In this document: piece after piece, positions 60,936 through 64,000 of the stretch | Layout of the letters: every line of letters starts with the position of its first letter | Position numbering within the stretch: the first letter of the stretch is position 1 | DNA from: Anaspis maculata | Lineage: Eukaryota; Arthropoda; Insecta; Coleoptera; Scraptiidae | Reading direction: 5' to 3' | Length of the DNA: 64,000 nucleotides | NCBI GenBank assembly: GCA_949128115.1 | Contig: OX421962.1 | Span: forward strand, 98,858,836-98,922,835 | The notes under the pieces: model-generated | Told to the model about the DNA's origin: nothing | The model's database searches: none | The model's input: only the letters and a program-made list of their open reading frames with translations | Translations under genes and position numbers: made by a program

Positions 60936-61893
60936 TGTCTCGGCCCCGTTCATTGCATTCGTGTGCATTGAGGGTATGCAACCCAAAATATCCCTGTGTC
61001 GTCCAAGTCCTCACCCCTCACCCCCTGTTCGGTGTGCCTGGCACTTGGCTGTCAGGCGCAAGCGTAAACGAGCTCCAGCACTTTCTTCGGCCGTCTTCGG
61101 CATTCTTCGGCTTTCTTTCCGCTCGTGCCTTTACCGCTTCGTTCGAAGCGGCGTTGATCTCCGTACGTCGAGCGGGAAGCCACGCCGTCCTTTTTTTGGT
61201 CATCGTTCTCGCGGCCATCTTGTCGTGCCATCGGCGTACATTCGTACTCGACCAGAAGCCCATCCAAGGCCCATCGCGTCCGATAGTGACTCCTGGAGGA
61301 GCTCTGCAGCATCTCCAAGTCCAGAAAGCGGCAGTTTTCACCGCTTTCACCGGGGAGCGGCTTGGATCAGCCAGCCGCACACAAAGCTCCAGTTTCGGAC
61401 GGGATCGAGTCGTTCGTCCGCCATTTTGGTGACGAACACGGGCACTCGTGCATTTCACCAGGAAATCCACCACCAGAACGGCCATCCACCACGACGCCGC
61501 CTTCGGACTCCGCCAGGACGACGCCGCCACCGAATAAGATCCCGTAAGTTCCATATTTTCCATTGTTTTTACCATTTACCGTTTATTCCCGTTTGCCGGG
61601 GTGTATACCTTCAGTGCAGTTCGTCTCGTTTTCAGGACGCCACTCGGCGCCAGCGAATCTGCCCCCGATCAGAACCACTCGGATTTTTCATTTCATTTAA
61701 TTCACATTGTTTTTTTTTTATTGTTTTGTAATTCTGTCTGTTTGTGTTTTTTTCTTTGTTTTGCATTAAAGTTTTTGATTGTTGTTGTGAATTTTATTTC
61801 TGACTGTCGCTTGCTGCTTTCCTAATCCAAGAGTTATTGCTTTAATGCAGCCTTCATCGGAAGGCTGCCGTCTTTATGTGTACCGCGCTAACA
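60936..61893 (+). repeat. 3' LTR of the BEL/Pao element
   Basis: Near-identical to the 5' LTR; preceded by the purine tract and followed by the target duplicate aatac. Confidence 0.95.
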
Positions 61894-61898
61894 AATAC

Positions 61899-63609
61899 AA
61901 AATCGTGAAATCTGGAGAAAATTCATCAGCTCATCGTTTTGTTTTGTGAAACCTGTATTTCTGTCTAGTGTCGCTTGATAATGAGAATCAATAAAACGGA
62001 ATTTCACTGTGTGTTAATGAACAACACAGCTTTGGTGAAACCGGCGCGGCGGTCAGTGTGCCGGTGATTTTTGAGTTTGAGATTTTTGAGTTACTATTTA
62101 TGTAAAAATAGTTGTTACATAACTTTCAATAAGCGGATACCTCTGTGTGCAGAAAAATGAATAAGTGTTACTTTTTGCAATCAGGTGTCATTTCTGTGCT
62201 TGGTAAATAATCGTACTGAAGAAAAGATAGATATAAAATAGATGAAATCTGCCGTCGCATTGAAACTAGAAAAACTGCTTCTTCGTGCATGAATGATTCG
62301 AGCTACACAAAGCGTATCCCTATGAGTAACAAAACAATAATGAATTGATGAAATATCATTCGGGGGAAAACAAGCATCTAGTCGGGCGAAGTCGTGTAAC
62401 GTGGGTGTAACATAAGCTGCGTATACATCAAGGATCTTTTTGTGGGTCAGTTGACGTGAGTAATGAGTACGACAGGACCAAAAGCGTTTGCCGAAGAGTT
62501 CTGAACCGAATAACCGGCGCAAAAAGTGGCCATCCACAATTAATTGATGAGAGTATCCCACAAATGTGCGATAGTGAGTGATGAATTCATTGTTGGATAT
62601 ATCATGAATTCATAAATTATTGTTCTGGTCAAATGGTTCCCTCCATTCGCATCTTGGCTTCTGATTCTCTTCTAATATATTGATTCACTCGTATCCACAA
62701 ATCTGTGAATACAATAGCAATATGAATACGCCCTATGAATTAAATTGAGAGGATATGATGCAGCGATTTAATGTTGCAGGCAATAAAAGGCAGCAGAAAA
62801 TCATTGTGGAACCCAAGTGAAGGGGACAAAATAGACTGTCACGGTTTGATTATTCAATCATGATGATTATGATTATTTATCATCATGATTATACAAATGT
62901 TACACATCGGATTCGCAATTTCTTTTCTTTCAATATAAAAGCAGAGTTTCAGCTTTTATTGTAACATATTTTCTGTATTATTACTTGAAAATTACGTCAA
63001 CTAAATGGCTTCCATTGCAATCAAAACATATTTTTTTGCGCTCTGTATAATCATAAATTTATCGCACGTTGACACACTTCGATCGAAATTTTATTAATCA
63101 CTTTTATCATCAAGATTGTAAGGTTGGTTTTGAAAGACGTGAGATTTATTGTGGTCCCACAAAAAATCCGGTGCCGTTGCCATGCTCAGACCAAAATTAT
63201 TGCCTGGATTTGCCGGGAACTTGCACAGATCACAAGAAATCTGGATTATAATGAATATGATTGCCAAGTACTGAATTTCAGTTATGTCATAACAGAGCTG
63301 GAATTCTCTTTTCATTGGAATTGAAGAAAACGCGAATCCGATGTCTAACAATTTTGTAATTAACGGATCAAAACGGAACACTCTTAATGTGTCACCCTTC
63401 AGAATGACCCGCAAGAACGGGCACTGGAAAAACAATCAAAAATACAGGTTGTCTCAAAATTCTCACCCTAGAGTTTTGACGACACGTGATAATTGTTTAT
63501 TCAGCGGTGATGCCTTCCCCAACATTTTTATTTGATTTACAGTCGATACAGACTGTGGTAGAAATATTTAGTGTAGTTAACCACCTACAAGTAGAAATTG
63601 AAAAATAAG
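61899..63609. other. Non-coding stretch right of the BEL element
   Basis: AT-rich, no exon-like ORF on either strand. If the cadherin-2 model is right this is still its intron. Confidence 0.4.
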
Positions 63610-63965
63610 GATGTTCATACGAGGCAAGAATAAGTTTCACGTTTCATGAAAATCGTTCAACTAATGAGAAACTCCAATATTCCGGCCAAGATGATGGCGG
63701 CGGAATCATTGCATTCAGCTTGAAAATAAGAATGATCATACCTACGAGATAAGAGTAAGTTCCAAGTTCCATGAAAATCGTTCAACTGATAAGAGATTTC
63801 AATATGGCGACCAGGATGACGGCGCAACCATGAAATCCAATCTGCCCCCTGGCTACCCTTGAGGACCTGAGCTATGGATCAGAACAAGTTCCAGGGCTCT
63901 ATGCTATAGCTCCATTCCCCGAGGAGAAGTTCAACTTCTTGAAAGTGCACGGGAAATCTTAGTTT
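63610..63965. repeat. Second block of the 118-bp repeat family and its flank
   Basis: Two units (AATATTCCGGCC at 63676, AATATGGCGACC at 63801) are followed by the same downstream sequence as at 38090-38200 (CTTGAGGACCT, AGCTAT, CCCGAGGAGAAGTTCAACTT, AAGTGCAC). So the array and its flank move as one repeat family. Confidence 0.85.
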
Positions 63966-64000
63966 TTTTATAATAATAATGATATTTACTTATGTACTTA

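Larger units (their letters stand above)
54406..61893 (+). mobile_element. Complete BEL/Pao LTR retrotransposon
   Basis: 7488 bp, flanked by the 5-bp duplication aatac (54401-54405 and 61894-61898). LTRs are 963 and 958 bp and start TG, end CA. A primer-binding-type TGGTCCTTCG lies at 55376 and a purine tract (GGTGGGGAG) at 60925-60933, just before the 3' LTR. One uninterrupted Gag-Pol ORF; no env. The LTRs differ by a 7-bp indel, a T-run length change and one substitution, so insertion was recent. It lies antisense to cadherin 2, upstream of its first visible exon. Markedly more GC-rich than the surrounding host DNA. Confidence 0.96.

Noticed and set aside
62181..62561. 126-aa minus-strand ORF as an upstream cadherin exon
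   Set aside because: No cadherin calcium motifs and no suitable splice sites.

Overview
This is eukaryotic, intron-bearing, AT-rich DNA, almost certainly from an insect. The evidence is a recognisable insect perilipin-1 (Lsd-1) gene, cadherins with short spliced exons, a BEL/Pao retrotransposon, many hAT and Tc1-like elements, and scattered 'taggtaggtacct' motifs. A hemipteran (for example a scale insect) would fit the repeat style, but the sequence alone does not settle the order.

Host genes, all on the minus strand: (1) the 5' part of a cadherin gene (1-5699; 12 coding exons; it runs off the left edge); (2) a complete perilipin-1/Lsd-1 gene (17486-23827; 7 coding exons, 405 aa); (3) the 3' part of a second, CDH23/PCDH15-type cadherin (44143-52877; 5 coding exons ending in a transmembrane helix, a cytoplasmic tail and a stop; its 5' exons lie beyond the right edge). 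The two cadherins are in tandem orientation on either side of the perilipin gene and a large block of repeats.

Repeats fill the space between genes and the long introns. 7-13 kb holds three hAT-type elements, each with a perfect 8-bp target-site duplication. The largest (8406-13190) contains an intact, spliced tyrosine-recombinase gene (Crypton-like) and a possible captured small gene. 14-16.5, 20-22.6, 25-26, 32-34.4, 37-43.5 and 47.9-51 kb hold long near-palindromic 'foldback' elements, often nested, many ending in ACAGGGTG. Smaller items are a 131-bp MITE present twice, a tRNA-headed SINE with a 16-bp duplication, a LINE 3' fragment, a decayed Ty3/gypsy fragment, a 118-bp tandem array carrying YY1/Pho-like motifs, and (GGAC)n and (ACAG)n microsatellites. 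54406-61893 is a complete, very young BEL/Pao element (near-identical LTRs, 5-bp TSD, intact 1732-aa Gag-Pol) inserted antisense to cadherin 2, probably in one of its 5' introns.

Exon limits were read by eye from GT/GC-AG sites, phase and protein continuity. Foldback borders are good to about 5-20 bases unless a target-site duplication is stated.
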